From positions 1,303,008 to 1,367,007 of the forward strand of contig NZ_CP014480.1 in assembly GCF_001580365.1 (NCBI RefSeq): a DNA stretch of 64,000 nucleotides. The letters are read 5' to 3'. Source of the DNA: Kocuria turfanensis. GTDB taxonomy: Bacteria; Actinomycetota; Actinomycetes; Actinomycetales; Micrococcaceae. Position numbers and translations under genes: made by a program. Below the pieces are notes generated by a model. That model was not told where the DNA came from, searched no databases, and saw only the letters and a list, made by a program, of their open reading frames with translations. Positions 9,054-15,985 of the stretch are shown here, piece by piece. How positions within the stretch are numbered: position 1 is the stretch's first letter; every line of letters begins with the position of its first letter.

Positions 9054-9115
9054 CGCCGGGTGAGGACATCCTGTCCTTCCTGGCAGGGCGGCGCCGCCGG
9101 GCGTTCAATGGAACC

Positions 9116-9925
9116 ATGACGACCGAACACGTGATCGAGGAACCGCACGGTGCGGGCTACACCGAGCGGATGAACAAGCTGCGGGCCGGGGTGCTGGGTG
9201 CCAATGACGGCATCGTCTCGGTGGCCGCGGTCGTGGTGGGCGTGGCCGGCGCCACGTCGAGCACCAGCGCGATCCTCCTGGCCGGGGGCGCCGCCCTGGT
9301 CGGCGGGGCCCTGTCCATGGCCCAGGGCGAGTACGTGTCCGTGTCCAGCCAGGCGGACTCCCACCGGGCCCTCGTCGAGAAGGAGAGGCAGGAGCTGATC
9401 GACATGCCCGAGGCCGAGCTCCGCGAGCTCGCCGAGATCTACCGGGCCAAGGGCCTGTCCGCCGGCACGGCCCGGCAGGTGGCGCACGAGCTCACCGAGC
9501 ACGACGCGCTGGCCGCGCACCTGGACGCGGAGCTCAACATCGACCAGGAGGACGTCGTCAGCCCGTGGGGCGCGGCGGTCGCCTCGGCGCTGTCCTTCCT
9601 CGTCGGGGCGCTGCTGCCCATGCTGGCGATCCTGCTGCCGCCGGAGGCCTGGCGGATCCCGGTCACCTTCGTGGCCGTGCTCGCCGCCCTGGCCGTGACC
9701 GGCTGGCTGGGCGCCCAGCTCGGCGGCACCCCGCAGCGCGGCCGCGCGGTGGTGCGCGTGGTGGTCGGCGGGGCGCTGGCCCTGGTGGCCACCTTCGCGC
9801 TCGGCTCGCTGTTCGGCGTCGCCGGCGTCGTCGTCAGCGGGAGCGGAGCGGCGCTCAGGCGTCGGTCGCGTCCTGGGAGTGCTTGGCGACCTCCGCGCGG
9901 ACCTCGTCCATGTCGAGGCCCTTGA
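9116..9925 (+). CDS. VIT1/CCC1-family iron/manganese transporter
   Basis: The 269-residue membrane protein has the family's hallmark start, LRAGVLGANDGIVS, then AGGAALVGGALSMAQGEYVS. A cytosolic helical, Glu-rich segment follows (about 75-145), then three C-terminal membrane helices. Family members export or sequester ferrous iron or manganese by cation/proton exchange. The last hydrophobic helix ends near residue 240. About 28 further residues, rich in Arg and Pro, are read from DNA antisense to the end of the thioredoxin gene, giving a 71-base convergent overlap. That tail is probably not functional. It may result from loss of an earlier stop codon. Confidence 0.88.
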   Translation: MTTEHVIEEPHGAGYTERMNKLRAGVLGANDGIVSVAAVVVGVAGATSSTSAILLAGGAALVGGALSMAQGEYVSVSSQADSHRALVEKERQELIDMPEAELRELAEIYRAKGLSAGTARQVAHELTEHDALAAHLDAELNIDQEDVVSPWGAAVASALSFLVGALLPMLAILLPPEAWRIPVTFVAVLAALAVTGWLGAQLGGTPQRGRAVVRVVVGGALALVATFALGSLFGVAGVVVSGSGAALRRRSRPGSAWRPPRGPRPCRGP

Positions 9926-10232
9926 CGGCGTCGATCACCTGGTCGAGAGCGGAGGAGGGCAGCGCCCCGGGCTGGGAGAAGACGAGGATGCCCTCGCGGA
10001 AGGCCATGAGCGTGGGGATCGAGGAGATCTGCGCCGAGGCGGCGAGCATCTGCTGATCCTCGGTGTCGACCTTCCCGAAGACGATGTCCTCGTGCTTCTC
10101 GGAGGCGGCCTCGTAGGTGGGCGCGAACTGCTTGCACGGTCCGCACCACTCGGCCCACCAGTCGAGCAGGACGATGTCGTTCTCGGCGATGGTCTGGCCC
10201 AGGGTGTCCTGGGTGATGTCAACGGTAGCCAT
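9855..10232 (-). CDS. trxA: Thioredoxin
   Basis: The 125-residue thioredoxin fold has the active site WCGPC near residue 29 and the cis-proline motif SIPT near 70. The protein lacks a signal peptide and should be a cytosolic dithiol reductant recycled by thioredoxin reductase. It is about 15-20 residues longer than E. coli Trx because of an acidic, helical C-terminal tail. The start at 10232 is preceded at seven bases by TACGCT, so the mRNA is probably leaderless. Its 3' end overlaps the convergent VIT-family gene by 71 bases, which would allow transcriptional interference between the two. Confidence 0.93.
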   Translation of the reverse strand: MATVDITQDTLGQTIAENDIVLLDWWAEWCGPCKQFAPTYEAASEKHEDIVFGKVDTEDQQMLAASAQISSIPTLMAFREGILVFSQPGALPSSALDQVIDAVKGLDMDEVRAEVAKHSQDATDA

Positions 10233-10239
10233 GGGACCC

Positions 10240-10245
10240 AGCGTA
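10240..10245 (-). promoter_or_regulatory. -10 hexamer of trxA (leaderless)
   Basis: TACGCT on the minus strand lies seven bases before the ATG at 10232. There is no Shine-Dalgarno sequence between them. Confidence 0.5.
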
Positions 10246-10309
10246 GGGGCCGGGCCACCCGGGCGGCACCGGATTTCACTCGTGGCTCAAGACGGGCCGG
10301 CGCTGCTCC

Positions 10310-10315
10310 TACACT
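10310..10315 (+). promoter_or_regulatory. -10 hexamer of the luciferase-like oxidoreductase gene
   Basis: TACACT is followed by about 33 bases including GGAGG and then the ATG at 10349. This gene therefore appears to have an ordinary short leader with a ribosome-binding site. Confidence 0.45.
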
Positions 10316-10348
10316 GAGGGGCACGACCGGGACGGGCGGAGGCGCAGC

Positions 10349-11386
10349 ATGGCATTCGAGATCGGCATCTTCTCCCTCGGCGAGGTCGCCCAGGACCCCG
10401 TCACCGGCGCCCGGCCCGACACCCGGCAGCGGCTCGGGGACATGATCGAGCAGGCCGAGGCCGCCGAGCGCGCCGGCCTGATGGTCATGGGCGTCGGGGA
10501 GAACCACGGCACGGACGTGGTGGCAGCCTCACCGGTGGTGCTGCTGTCCGCGATCGCCGGCCGCACCAGCCTCCTGCGCCTCACCACCGCGGTGTCCGTG
10601 CTCACCGCCGGGAACCCCGTGCAGCTCTACGAGCAGATCGCGATGCTGGACAACATCTCGGGCGGGCGCGCCGAGATGGTCGTGGGCCGCGGCGCGTCCG
10701 CCCGCGTGCTGCGCGCCCTGGGGCTGGAGGGCGCGGACCACGACGCGCTGTTCGAGCAGAAGCTGCTCCAGCTGCTGGAGCTGCTGGAGACGAATCCCTC
10801 GACCTTCGACGGCCGGCTCGCCGGCCGGGAGGCGGAGCTCGACCTCCAGCCGCGCCCCCTGCAGGCACGGCTCCCGGTGTGGGTGGGCTCCTCCGGCACC
10901 CTGCACTCCGTGGTCCGCGCCGGGGTGCTGGGCCTGCCCCTGGCGCTGCTGCGCACGCACGGGCCCCTCGCCGACGCGCTCCCGGCCGTGGCGGTCTACC
11001 GCCAGGCCCTCGAGGAGTCCGGCCGGGACCCGGACACCCCGGTGAGCCTCAACGTCCCCGGGTTCGTCGCCCGCACCCCCGAGCAGGCGCGTGAGCTCAG
11101 CTATCCCTACTTCGCGGCGGGGGCCCGCAGCCACGGGCCCGTCCTCGCGCGCGATCCCCGGTGGACCCGCGAGGAGTACGACCGGCAGTGCGCCCCCGCC
11201 GGCTCCCTCGTGGTGGGGGACGTGGACGAGGTCGTCGCGAAGATCGTGGCCCAGCAGCAGGCGCTGGGCCACGGGCGGCTGCTGCTGCGGATGGACGCGG
11301 GCGGCGTCCCGCACCACCTGGCGCTCGAGGCGATCACCCTGCTCGGCACCGAGGTGGTGCCCCGGGTGCGGGCCGCGCTGTGCTGA
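10349..11386 (+). CDS. LLM-class flavin-dependent oxidoreductase
   Basis: The 345-residue protein is of the bacterial luciferase-like TIM-barrel family, which uses FMN or F420. Visible marks are the start FEIGIFSLGE, the barrel motif GVGENHGTDV, then LTTAVSVLTAGNPVQLYEQIA and MVVGRGASARV, which are conserved through the LLM group. GGAGG precedes the ATG. It stands alone between the thioredoxin gene and the sortase gene, so context gives no substrate. Members act as monooxygenases or F420-dependent dehydrogenases on small molecules. The fold is certain, the substrate is not. Confidence 0.88.
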   Translation: MAFEIGIFSLGEVAQDPVTGARPDTRQRLGDMIEQAEAAERAGLMVMGVGENHGTDVVAASPVVLLSAIAGRTSLLRLTTAVSVLTAGNPVQLYEQIAMLDNISGGRAEMVVGRGASARVLRALGLEGADHDALFEQKLLQLLELLETNPSTFDGRLAGREAELDLQPRPLQARLPVWVGSSGTLHSVVRAGVLGLPLALLRTHGPLADALPAVAVYRQALEESGRDPDTPVSLNVPGFVARTPEQARELSYPYFAAGARSHGPVLARDPRWTREEYDRQCAPAGSLVVGDVDEVVAKIVAQQQALGHGRLLLRMDAGGVPHHLALEAITLLGTEVVPRVRAALC

Positions 11387-11410
11387 GCGCCCCGGCAGTT
11401 CTCAGGCCTG

Positions 11411-12097
11411 CTACGACGGCACCGGTGAGGCCGTGAGCACCACGTTCTTGCCCCACAGGTCCTCGGTGTAGCAGCTGACGACGACCAGCCGGTCCGGCAC
11501 GATCCGCCAGATGTCGCTGTCCTTGAGGGTGTTCTTGTCGTGGGTCACCACGGAGTCCACCCGGTACTCGAGGATCCCGGTCTCCGTCTCCAGCTCGATC
11601 TCGCTGCCCACGAGCCCGGGGTCGCTCAGCCGGTTGAACGGGGCGTCACGGCCCTCCCAGCTGTGCCCCGTGATGTACGTGGTGTTCTCCGAGCCCTCCC
11701 CCGGCATGCCGTACGGGGTGAGCCAGTAGCCGTCCAGGGTGTCCGGGGGGACCAGCATCTCAGTGGCCAGCTCCTGCTCGCTGGGGGCCAGGGGCAGCAC
11801 CGCCACGTCGAGCTGGGCGTCGTCGACCCGCAGCCGGACGGGCGCAGCGGCCTCCGGGCGGGGAGCGTCCGGCTCCGGCGCGGCTTCGGTGGGCGCCGCC
11901 TCGGCGGTCGGGGCCGGGGTGGGCGCAGCGGTGGCGGACGCGGCGGGGGCCGGCGGGACGGGCTCCGGCGGGGTCGCCCCGAGCGGGTCCGTCAGCAGCA
12001 CCGTGGACAGGACCGCCACGGCGCCGAGGCCCCCGGCCGCGGCCGCCCAGCGCGCCCCGGACCGGCGCCGTGGCGGCTGTTGCTGCGTGGGGTCCAT
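11411..12097 (-). CDS. Class F-like sortase
   Basis: The protein has 228 residues: an N-terminal membrane anchor (about 16-36), a Pro/Ala/Thr-rich spacer to about residue 85, and a sortase beta-barrel. Catalytic His145 is in TYITGHSW and Cys209 in VVVSCYTEDLWGKN. Class D/F enzymes usually carry an Arg after the Cys; here the matching position appears to be Lys217, and I see no better Arg between Cys209 and the C-terminus. GGAGG lies eight bases before ATG 12097. It follows the gene for a signal-peptide-bearing, C-terminally anchored protein by 86 bases on the same strand, which suggests a dedicated enzyme-substrate pair. It would act outside the membrane, attaching proteins to peptidoglycan. 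Confidence 0.82.
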   Translation of the reverse strand: MDPTQQQPPRRRSGARWAAAAGGLGAVAVLSTVLLTDPLGATPPEPVPPAPAASATAAPTPAPTAEAAPTEAAPEPDAPRPEAAAPVRLRVDDAQLDVAVLPLAPSEQELATEMLVPPDTLDGYWLTPYGMPGEGSENTTYITGHSWEGRDAPFNRLSDPGLVGSEIELETETGILEYRVDSVVTHDKNTLKDSDIWRIVPDRLVVVSCYTEDLWGKNVVLTASPVPS

Positions 12098-12183
12098 GCG
12101 GGAGGCCTCCGTGCTCGGGTCGGCAGACGACTGCGCCCTGGTGCCGCGCGAGCGCGGCACCAGGGCGTTCCAGCCTAGCGGGG

Positions 12184-12849
12184 TCAGGCGCGGGCGCGGC
12201 GCACCCGGAAGGCCACGGCCCCGGCCACGGCCGCGACGGAGGCCAGCAGCGCGGCGAGCACGCCGGCACCGGGGCCACTCTCCTCGGCCGTCTGCATGTT
12301 GATGCCCTCGTTCACGCCGGCGGCGGAGTCGCCCTCGGTGCCGGTCCAGTCGCCGGTGCCGGTGAGCAGGCCGCCGCAGTTGCCCTGGAACAGGGCGAGG
12401 AGCGCGGCGCCGTCCTCCATGTAGACCTCGCCCTGGGCGCGGGCGTCCGTGGCGGCGGTCTGGAAGTGCGCGGCGGCGCTGGAGGAGGCCGCGTAGGCCT
12501 CGTCGACCGCCGGGTCCTCGGTGGCGTCGGCGTAGCCCTGCTGCAGCCCGAGGATCGTGTTCCAGGCGTCGCGCGCCGGGCCCATGGTGTCGGCGTGCAC
12601 GATGGCGTGCTCCAGGTCGGCCTGCGCCGCCTCGAGCTGGGCGAGGGTGCCCGCGTCGGCCACGAGGGAGTTGAAGTGCACGCTCGTGTCGTGGAGGTGG
12701 TCGGCGGCCGTGACCAGGTTGCTCACGGTGGCGCTCATCTCGGGAGCGGCGCAGGTGTCGGCGTGGGCCGCCGGAGCACCCAGGAACAGGCCACCCGCCA
12801 GAACCGCGGCCGACGAACCGGCGGCCACCCATTTCTTCACAGCAGTCAT
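12184..12849 (-). CDS. Secreted surface protein with C-terminal membrane anchor, possible sortase substrate
   Basis: The 221-residue protein has a signal peptide (1-30, cleavage after AHA). A mature helical domain has just two cysteines, Cys33 and Cys158, which probably form a disulfide. A C-terminal hydrophobic helix (about 195-214) ends in RVRRARA. Signal peptide, exported domain, hydrophobic helix and positive tail is the layout of sortase substrates, but no LPxTG is present; the segment before the helix reads QTAEESGPGAG. I chose ATG 12849 because GAGGAGA lies nine bases upstream; a TTG at 12867 is the alternative. The adjacent sortase gene supports a functional link. The ectodomain family is not one I recognise. 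Confidence 0.75.
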   Translation of the reverse strand: MTAVKKWVAAGSSAAVLAGGLFLGAPAAHADTCAAPEMSATVSNLVTAADHLHDTSVHFNSLVADAGTLAQLEAAQADLEHAIVHADTMGPARDAWNTILGLQQGYADATEDPAVDEAYAASSSAAAHFQTAATDARAQGEVYMEDGAALLALFQGNCGGLLTGTGDWTGTEGDSAAGVNEGINMQTAEESGPGAGVLAALLASVAAVAGAVAFRVRRARA

Positions 12850-13342
12850 ATCGGTACGTCTCCTCAAATCGTTCAGAACCCCGGGCCTGCCCCTGGGGTC
12901 CCAGCGCGCGGCACAGTTCTCCTGGCGTCCCGGGGTCGCGCACCGGCGGAATCGCGGCAGGGTTCGTCGTGCTGCTGGTTCATCCGGTGTGGGGGCCCCG
13001 GCGCCCAGCTCGGGGGATGCTGGAACGCGGCCGGATGATGCTGTCGGTTCAAGCTACAAGGATTTGCATCTTTTTAGCAATTGTTAATGGCACGTCGGCA
13101 CGGTGGCCCCGCGGCCCCGTCCCCTCTTCCGGGGGCGCTGCCCGCGGAACAGCACGGAAGACGTGCCTGCAGCGCCGGATCGGTGGCGCCTGGGTGGCCG
13201 CCCCTCCGGACGGCCGGGCCGGGGCCGGCACCGCCCCCGCCCGTCCCGGCGGCGAGGGACCGGCACGCCCGTGGGACATCGGGGCCGGCGCACGCTGCGG
13301 TGACGCCCTCGGCAGCGACCGGGCCCTCAGCACCCCGACACG
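12850..13342. other. Long intergenic region with AT-rich patch
   Basis: About 490 bases hold no convincing gene. Short frames occur on both strands but lack conserved features and start signals. The notable content is an AT-rich patch near 13045-13090, in which the surface-protein promoter is proposed. The rest is GC-rich and featureless to me. Confidence 0.5.
13051..13080 (-). promoter_or_regulatory. Candidate promoter for the surface-protein/sortase operon
   Basis: On the minus strand TTGCTA (13080-13075) is separated by 18 bases from TAGCTT (13056-13051). The pair lies in an unusually AT-rich stretch about 200 bases before ATG 12849. The leader between them would be long. This is a pattern match only. 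Confidence 0.35.
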
Positions 13343-13376
13343 AAAAAACACCCCGGACCTGTGGTCCGGGGTGTTT
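13343..13376 (-). terminator. Rho-independent terminator of tRNA-Tyr
   Basis: A 13-bp stem, AAACACCCCGGAC (13346-13358) with GTCCGGGGTGTTT (13364-13376), encloses a five-base loop. On the minus strand it runs into TTTTTT. It sits about 25 bases beyond the 3' end of the tRNA and is the most canonical terminator in the window. Confidence 0.9.
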
Positions 13377-13400
13377 CCGATGTCCTGTGACATCTCGGTG

Positions 13401-13482
13401 TGGCAGATGAGGGATTCGAACCCCCGTAGGCAATGCCAGCTGATTTACAGTCAGCCCCCTTTGGCCGCTCGGGTAATCTGCC
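13401..13482 (-). tRNA. tRNA-Tyr (anticodon GUA)
   Basis: The 82-nt gene has the acceptor stem GGCAGAT/ATCTGCC with discriminator A, and a T arm with GGTTCGAATCC. The anticodon loop is CTGTAAA (anticodon at 13446-13448 on the complementary strand). The long variable arm is as expected of bacterial class II tRNA-Tyr. CCA is not encoded; the bases after the discriminator are CACC. The terminator lies just downstream. Confidence 0.95.
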
Positions 13483-13567
13483 GGGGTGCAGCCCCCGCGT
13501 GCGGGAGCAGTTCAACAGTACAGAAGATCGGGCGGGATGCGAAATTGCCCGCCCCGGCCCGGCGGGC

Positions 13568-13876
13568 TCAGGACACGATCCGGTGGTGGACCTGCTGGAG
13601 GAAGCGTTCGGCCTGCTGGGTGGTGATCTCCCCGTGGGTGACGGCCTCCGCCAGGTCCTCGGCGATCCCGGCCAGCCGCTCCGCGGCCTCGGGGCCGATC
13701 GCGGCGGGGACCGCGGCGACCGTGTCCCCCGGAGCGGCGGACGGGTCGGCCGCGGCCGGGCCGAGCCCGATGCCCATCAGCAGGGCGGCCGCCAGCGCGG
13801 TGGCCGCCACGGCGGTCCCGCGCAGGCTCCGCGCCGGACCGGGCACCACGTCGTCGGGGTCCTGGGGTGTGCTCAT
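13568..13876 (-). CDS. Small exported protein of unknown function
   Basis: The 102-residue product has a hydrophobic segment at about 22-45 resembling a signal peptide with likely cleavage after PAAA, or else a single N-terminal membrane anchor. The mature part is Ala/Pro-rich and ends in an amphipathic helix (ERLAGIAEDLAEAV, then QQAERFLQQVHHRIV). GAGGA lies eight bases before ATG 13876. It lies between tRNA-Tyr and yajQ and is divergent from yajQ. No family is recognised. Codon use matches its neighbours, so I regard it as a real gene. Confidence 0.6.
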   Translation of the reverse strand: MSTPQDPDDVVPGPARSLRGTAVAATALAAALLMGIGLGPAAADPSAAPGDTVAAVPAAIGPEAAERLAGIAEDLAEAVTHGEITTQQAERFLQQVHHRIVS

Positions 13877-13949
13877 GCCGCCATCCTCGAAGGCCGACCT
13901 GGACGGATCCTTGGGTGCGGGTCACGAAACGGTGACGGGGACCGCCCGT

Positions 13950-13955
13950 TAGACT
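13950..13955 (+). promoter_or_regulatory. -10 hexamer upstream of yajQ
   Basis: TAGACT lies about 60 bases before the yajQ ATG. It matches the hexamer used by menF and menB in this window, but here a leader with GGGAGG follows. Confidence 0.45.
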
Positions 13956-14015
13956 GGCGCCCAGTCCGGCGGGACGCACGTCGCCCGCTCCACAGCGCAC
14001 AGTCCGGGAGGCACT

Positions 14016-14507
14016 ATGGCCAGCGATTCCTCGTTCGACGTCGTCAGCAAGGTGGACAAGCAGGAGGTGTCCAACGCCCTGAACCAGGCGCAGAAGGAGA
14101 TCGCCCAGCGCTACGACTTCAAGGGCGTGGGGGCGGAGATCGACTTCTCCGGCGAGAAGATCCTCATGAAGGCCAACTCGGAGGAGCGGGTCACCGCGGT
14201 GCTCGACGTCTTCCAGTCGAAGCTCGTCAAGCGCGGCATCTCGCTGAAGTCCCTCGACGCCGGAGAGCCCTTCGCCTCCGGCAAGGAGTACCGGATCGAG
14301 GCCTCCGTCAAGGAGGGCATCGCCCAGGACCAGGCGAAGAAGATCACCAAGCTCATCCGCGACGAGGGCCCCAAGGGCGTGAAGGCCACCATCCAGGGCG
14401 ACGAGCTGCGGGTGTCCTCCAAGTCCCGCGACGACCTGCAGGACGTGATCGCCCTGCTCAAGGGCTCGGACCTCGAGGTCGACCTGCAGTTCATCAACTA
14501 CCGCTGA
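14016..14507 (+). CDS. yajQ: YajQ-family nucleotide-binding protein
   Basis: The 163-residue product matches the full length of the YajQ (UPF0234) family. Typical blocks are [14 protein letters not shown] at the N-terminus, [15 protein letters not shown], and the ending [11 protein letters not shown]. Family members have two ferredoxin-like domains; some bind cyclic di-GMP, and the E. coli protein binds RNA. GGGAGG sits six bases before ATG 14016. It is a single-gene unit with its own promoter hexamer upstream and a strong hairpin just after the stop. Whether this protein binds cyclic di-GMP cannot be judged here. Confidence 0.93.
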   Translation: MASDSSFDVVSKVDKQEVSNALNQAQKEIAQRYDFKGVGAEIDFSGEKILMKANSEERVTAVLDVFQSKLVKRGISLKSLDAGEPFASGKEYRIEASVKEGIAQDQAKKITKLIRDEGPKGVKATIQGDELRVSSKSRDDLQDVIALLKGSDLEVDLQFINYR

Positions 14508-14536
14508 GTCCGGGCGCCGGCCCCGTCCGGTGCGCG

Positions 14537-14563
14537 CCGGCCGCGGAGGGACTCCGCGGCCGG
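14537..14563 (+). terminator. Hairpin terminator after yajQ
   Basis: CCGGCCGCGGAG (14537-14548) pairs perfectly with CTCCGCGGCCGG (14552-14563) around a three-base loop, 30 bases past the yajQ stop. No T tract follows. Confidence 0.7.
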
Positions 14564-14606
14564 ACGGTCACTGCGGCACGTCCGGTCGGCGGGTCCGGCC
14601 CGGAGC

Positions 14607-14612
14607 TACGGT
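14607..14612 (+). promoter_or_regulatory. -10 hexamer of the 53-residue gene (leaderless)
   Basis: TACGGT is followed by six bases and then ATG at 14619. The same hexamer and spacing precede the Fur-family gene at 18044. Confidence 0.45.
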
Positions 14613-14618
14613 CGGTGC

Positions 14619-14780
14619 ATGATGACCGCGCACCGGGTCGAGGAGATCCGCAGCTTCCACGCCGCACTGTCGACGAGGTACCGGACGGATCCCGCGGCGA
14701 TCACCGCCCTGGAGCGCCATGCGGTGCTCAGCATGATGGCCGAGCTGCTCGAGCATGCCGAGGGGACGCTCGAGCGGTGA
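14619..14780 (+). CDS. Small 53-residue conserved-looking helical protein
   Basis: This short frame lies between the yajQ terminator and its own hairpin. It has a -10 hexamer six bases before ATG 14619, so it is an independent leaderless unit. The product begins MMTAHRVEEIRSFHAALSTR and is wholly helical in character: no cysteine, no membrane segment, acidic and His-rich, ending AEGTLER. A tailored promoter and terminator argue that it is expressed. I do not recognise a family; small helical actinobacterial proteins of this size are often annotated hypothetical. Confidence 0.6.
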   Translation: MMTAHRVEEIRSFHAALSTRYRTDPAAITALERHAVLSMMAELLEHAEGTLER

Positions 14781-14785
14781 CGAAA

Positions 14786-14820
14786 GCGCCCCGCCTGCCG
14801 TGCGGCAGACGGGGCGTTCT
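14786..14820 (+). terminator. Terminator after the 53-residue gene
   Basis: CGCCCCG (14787-14793) pairs with CGGGGCG (14810-14816), extended inward by CTGCCG/CGGCAG with one mismatch pair between. TTCT follows. The stem starts within 10 bases of the stop codon. Confidence 0.8.
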
Positions 14821-14911
14821 CGTGCCCGATGGGGGTCTCGGGCACCCGTCCCCGGGGGTGGACGGCACGACCGTACCGGCCCCGGATGAACGGCACGTGA
14901 AAGGCGCGGGC

Positions 14912-15796
14912 TCAGCGGCGCCCCAGGCCGGCCATGCCCTCGAGCCGGGCCACGCGGTCGGCGGTCGGCGGATGGGTGCGGAACAGGCTGGACGCCCCGC
15001 CGCCCCGGAACGGGTTGGCGATCATCAGGTGCGAGGTGTTGACGAGCTTCTGGTCCGCCGGGTTCAGCGGCCGCGCGCCGGTGCCCGCCTCGATCTTGCG
15101 CAGGGCCGAGGCCAGGGCCAGCGGGTCGCCCGTGAGCTGGGCGCCGTCCTGGTCCGCGTCGTACTCGCGGGTCCGGGAGACGGCGAGCTGGATGATCGTG
15201 GCGGCCAGGGGGGCGAGGAAGGCCAGCAGCAGCCCGACGAGCGGATTGCCGCGGTCGCCGTCCCGGCCGCCGCCGAAGATGGCCGTGAACTGCAGGAACT
15301 GGGCCGCGGAGGTGATGATGCCGGCGACGGCCGCGGCGATCGAGGAGGTGAGGATGTCGCGGTTGTAGACGTGCATGAGCTCGTGGCCCAGCACGCCGCG
15401 CAGCTCCCGTTCGTCGAGCAGCTGCAGGATGCCCTCGGTGACGCACACGGCCGCGTTCTCCGGGTTGCGGCCCGTCGCGAAGGCGTTGGGGCTCATCGTC
15501 GGGGCGATGTAGAGCCGCGGCATCGGCTGGTTCGCCCGCCGGGACAGCTCCCGCACGATCCGGTGGTACCCCGGGGCCTGCTGCTCCGTGACGGGGATGG
15601 CGCGCATGGACCGGAGCGCGAGCTTGTCGCTGTTCCAGTAGCTGTAGGCGGTCGAGGCCAGGCCGATGAGGGCGAAGACCCAGATGAAGACGCTGCTGCC
15701 CGTGCCGCTGGCCACCACCCACCCGATGGCGAGCAGCACCCCCCACAGGCCGCCGAGCAGCAGGACGGTCTTCAGTCCGTTGTGGTGCTGGTGCAT
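14912..15796 (-). CDS. htpX: HtpX-like membrane zinc metalloprotease
   Basis: The 294-residue M48 peptidase has two N-terminal membrane helices (about 8-50), the zinc motif HELMH in [14 protein letters not shown], and the downstream zinc-ligand Glu region SRTREYDAD. Two further hydrophobic stretches lie between them. HtpX degrades misfolded membrane proteins and is often induced by envelope stress. I chose ATG 15796 with AAGGAG ten bases upstream; an open frame extends to 15943 but lacks conserved sequence. It is transcribed alone, downstream of the sigma/anti-sigma fusion gene on the same strand with a 189-base gap. That leaves open control by that regulator, which is speculative. Confidence 0.93.
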   Translation of the reverse strand: MHQHHNGLKTVLLLGGLWGVLLAIGWVVASGTGSSVFIWVFALIGLASTAYSYWNSDKLALRSMRAIPVTEQQAPGYHRIVRELSRRANQPMPRLYIAPTMSPNAFATGRNPENAAVCVTEGILQLLDERELRGVLGHELMHVYNRDILTSSIAAAVAGIITSAAQFLQFTAIFGGGRDGDRGNPLVGLLLAFLAPLAATIIQLAVSRTREYDADQDGAQLTGDPLALASALRKIEAGTGARPLNPADQKLVNTSHLMIANPFRGGGASSLFRTHPPTADRVARLEGMAGLGRR

Positions 15797-15985
15797 CGTG
15801 GGCGCGGCTCCTTCTGCCGGGGGCGTGGTCTGCTGCTCAGGACAACAGCCTCGGGGGCCGCCCTCTTCCCGCCCTGCCGTGCGCACGGCGAGTTCCCAGC
15901 CGGCTCCGAGCCTTTCTCCTCCGCCCGCTCCTGTGCCGGGCACCCTGCGTGGTCCGCCGGGCCGACGGCGCGGCGGCGCCCCGGC

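Noticed and set aside
12184..12288. LPxTG-type sorting signal in the surface protein
   Set aside because: No LPxTG, LAxTG or NPxTx variant is present. Only the general layout of a sorting signal is seen.
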